DNA from: Zasmidium citrigriseum
Lineage: Eukaryota; Ascomycota; Dothideomycetes; Mycosphaerellales; Mycosphaerellaceae
Direction of reading: 5' to 3'
NCBI GenBank assembly: GCA_002786025.1
Contig: NHNW01000064.1
Location: 124,001 to 188,000 of the forward strand
Length of the DNA stretch: 64,000 nucleotides
Below the pieces are notes generated by a model. That model ran no database searches, was not told where the DNA came from, and worked only from the letters and a program-made list of their open reading frames with translations. This document shows positions 63,266-64,000 of the stretch, one piece after another (within the stretch, counting starts at the first letter, position 1; each line of letters begins with the position of its first letter). The position numbers were made by a program, and so were the translations under genes.

Positions 63266-64000
63266 ATGCCGAGACTCGCAGGCGCTGCAGTCGCTGTCCC
63301 GCGGCCACCACTGCCTCATGGTACCCCGACCTCGCCATTGTTCTATTAAAGCGTCGCTAATACAGCCAATAGCTACTCAAGCGGAGCGGCTCGACTGTCT
63401 TCGCCTCATTACAAAGCAGCGTATCCAGAAGCAGAACATCCTCGACCGACTTGCAGGCCTCTCTGGCGGCGCGCATATCCCAGACGAGCTGATCGCTCAT
63501 ATTTTTGGCTTCCTCGCCCGCCAAGTGGGAGCCGTTCCGGCTCAAATCGCGTCTGTCAGCTCTACGAAGATCAAGAGTCCCGGCGAACAAGTCCTGGGCA
63601 CCTCTCCCGCCGCCCAGCTCCTAAATGGCCGACTCGAGGAGCAGCTACTCCAACACGGACTCATCTCCATCGGCTCCGAAGAACTCTTCTATCAATACAA
63701 GTCCCCCGATCCAGTCCCAGAAACTCGACTACGCCAAGTCCGCCATCTCCAGCTACAGTTCGGTCTTCCCGTAATCTCGTCGACCTACAAGATCCGCGAC
63801 ACCGAAGAGATCAGATCCGAGATCTTCAACAGCTTTTGGGTCGTCTATGGAGAGCGCGATCGCTTCTTCCCTGAGCTTCAATCCATCGACATACAGCCTG
63901 TCCTTTACGAGTCCGAAGGAGACGGAAGCTTTAGCGCGGGAATTCTTGAAAAAGCAGGTCGAGGACGGGGTCACTTCTTTGTGCTCCTCCAGCAGATGTT
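63266..64000 (+). CDS. F-box-like family 2, member E, 3' end outside window
   Basis: Exon 1 63266–63320 and exon 2 from 63373 (52-nt phase-1 intron with GCTAATA branch), running past the right edge. Spliced: a Pro-rich 18-residue start, then ATQAERLDCLRLITKQRIQ, ILDRLAGLSGGAHIPDELIA and HIFGFLARQVGA. Next blocks: LGTSPAAQLLNGRLEEQLLQ, VRHLQLQFGLP and LQSIDIQPVLYESEGDGSF. The order matches members A–D. The C-terminal third is not visible, so completeness cannot be judged. Confidence 0.8.

Overview
The window reads as nuclear DNA of a filamentous ascomycete. Genes carry GT–AG introns mostly 49–85 nt long (many 50–54 nt) with CTGAC/CTAAC-like branch sites, genes lie on both strands about every 1.5–2 kb, and the families are typically fungal: sedolisin, GMC oxidoreductase, Dal5-type MFS permease, GH47, GH54, CAP, SRPK-like kinase and UstYa. 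The local expansions of F-box-like genes and the family mix suggest a dothideomycete (Mycosphaerellales-like), but that is inference. All exon structures below were derived by eye from splice signals and reading-frame continuity.

Left third (1–25 kb): an alpha/beta hydrolase cut by the left edge, a DUF7587-type protein, a GMC oxidoreductase divergent from an MFS permease, a single-exon F-box gene (11142), a proline-rich protein, a secreted sedolisin (14321–16224), a GPI-anchored wall protein with a reduced CFEM-like domain, a seven-exon SDR and an SRPK-like kinase whose catalytic-loop Asp is replaced by Glu.

Middle (25–45 kb): a secretome-rich stretch with a GH47 mannosidase broken by one in-frame TAA, an Asn/Pro/Thr-repeat secreted protein, a membrane-anchored unknown, a GH54–CBM42 arabinofuranosidase, a secreted propeller-like protein, a tandem run of four single-exon F-box paralogues (37950–43092) and a CAP/PR-1 protein.

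Right third (45–64 kb): small acidic and small secreted ORFs, an RS-rich protein, and then the most interesting locus. A UstYa/DUF3328 oxidase gene (52057–52932, minus) is divergently paired with a secreted precursor made of 16 repeats of W-[S/N]-S-P-D-A-Y-[T/Q]-I-[P/N]-K (53526–54535, plus). Each repeat is bounded by Lys/Arg cleavage sites and by X-Ala/X-Pro dipeptides. This matches the minimal layout of a fungal dikaritin-type RiPP locus (ustiloxin/phomopsin-like, core Y-x-I-x), with pheromone-style Kex2/dipeptidyl-aminopeptidase processing. The precursor sequence is not one I recognise. The window ends in a tandem array of five paralogous two-exon genes (56599 to beyond 64000), a second F-box-like family.

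Two diverged tRNA-derived elements, on opposite strands about 40 kb apart, look like a SINE-like or tRNA-pseudogene repeat family.
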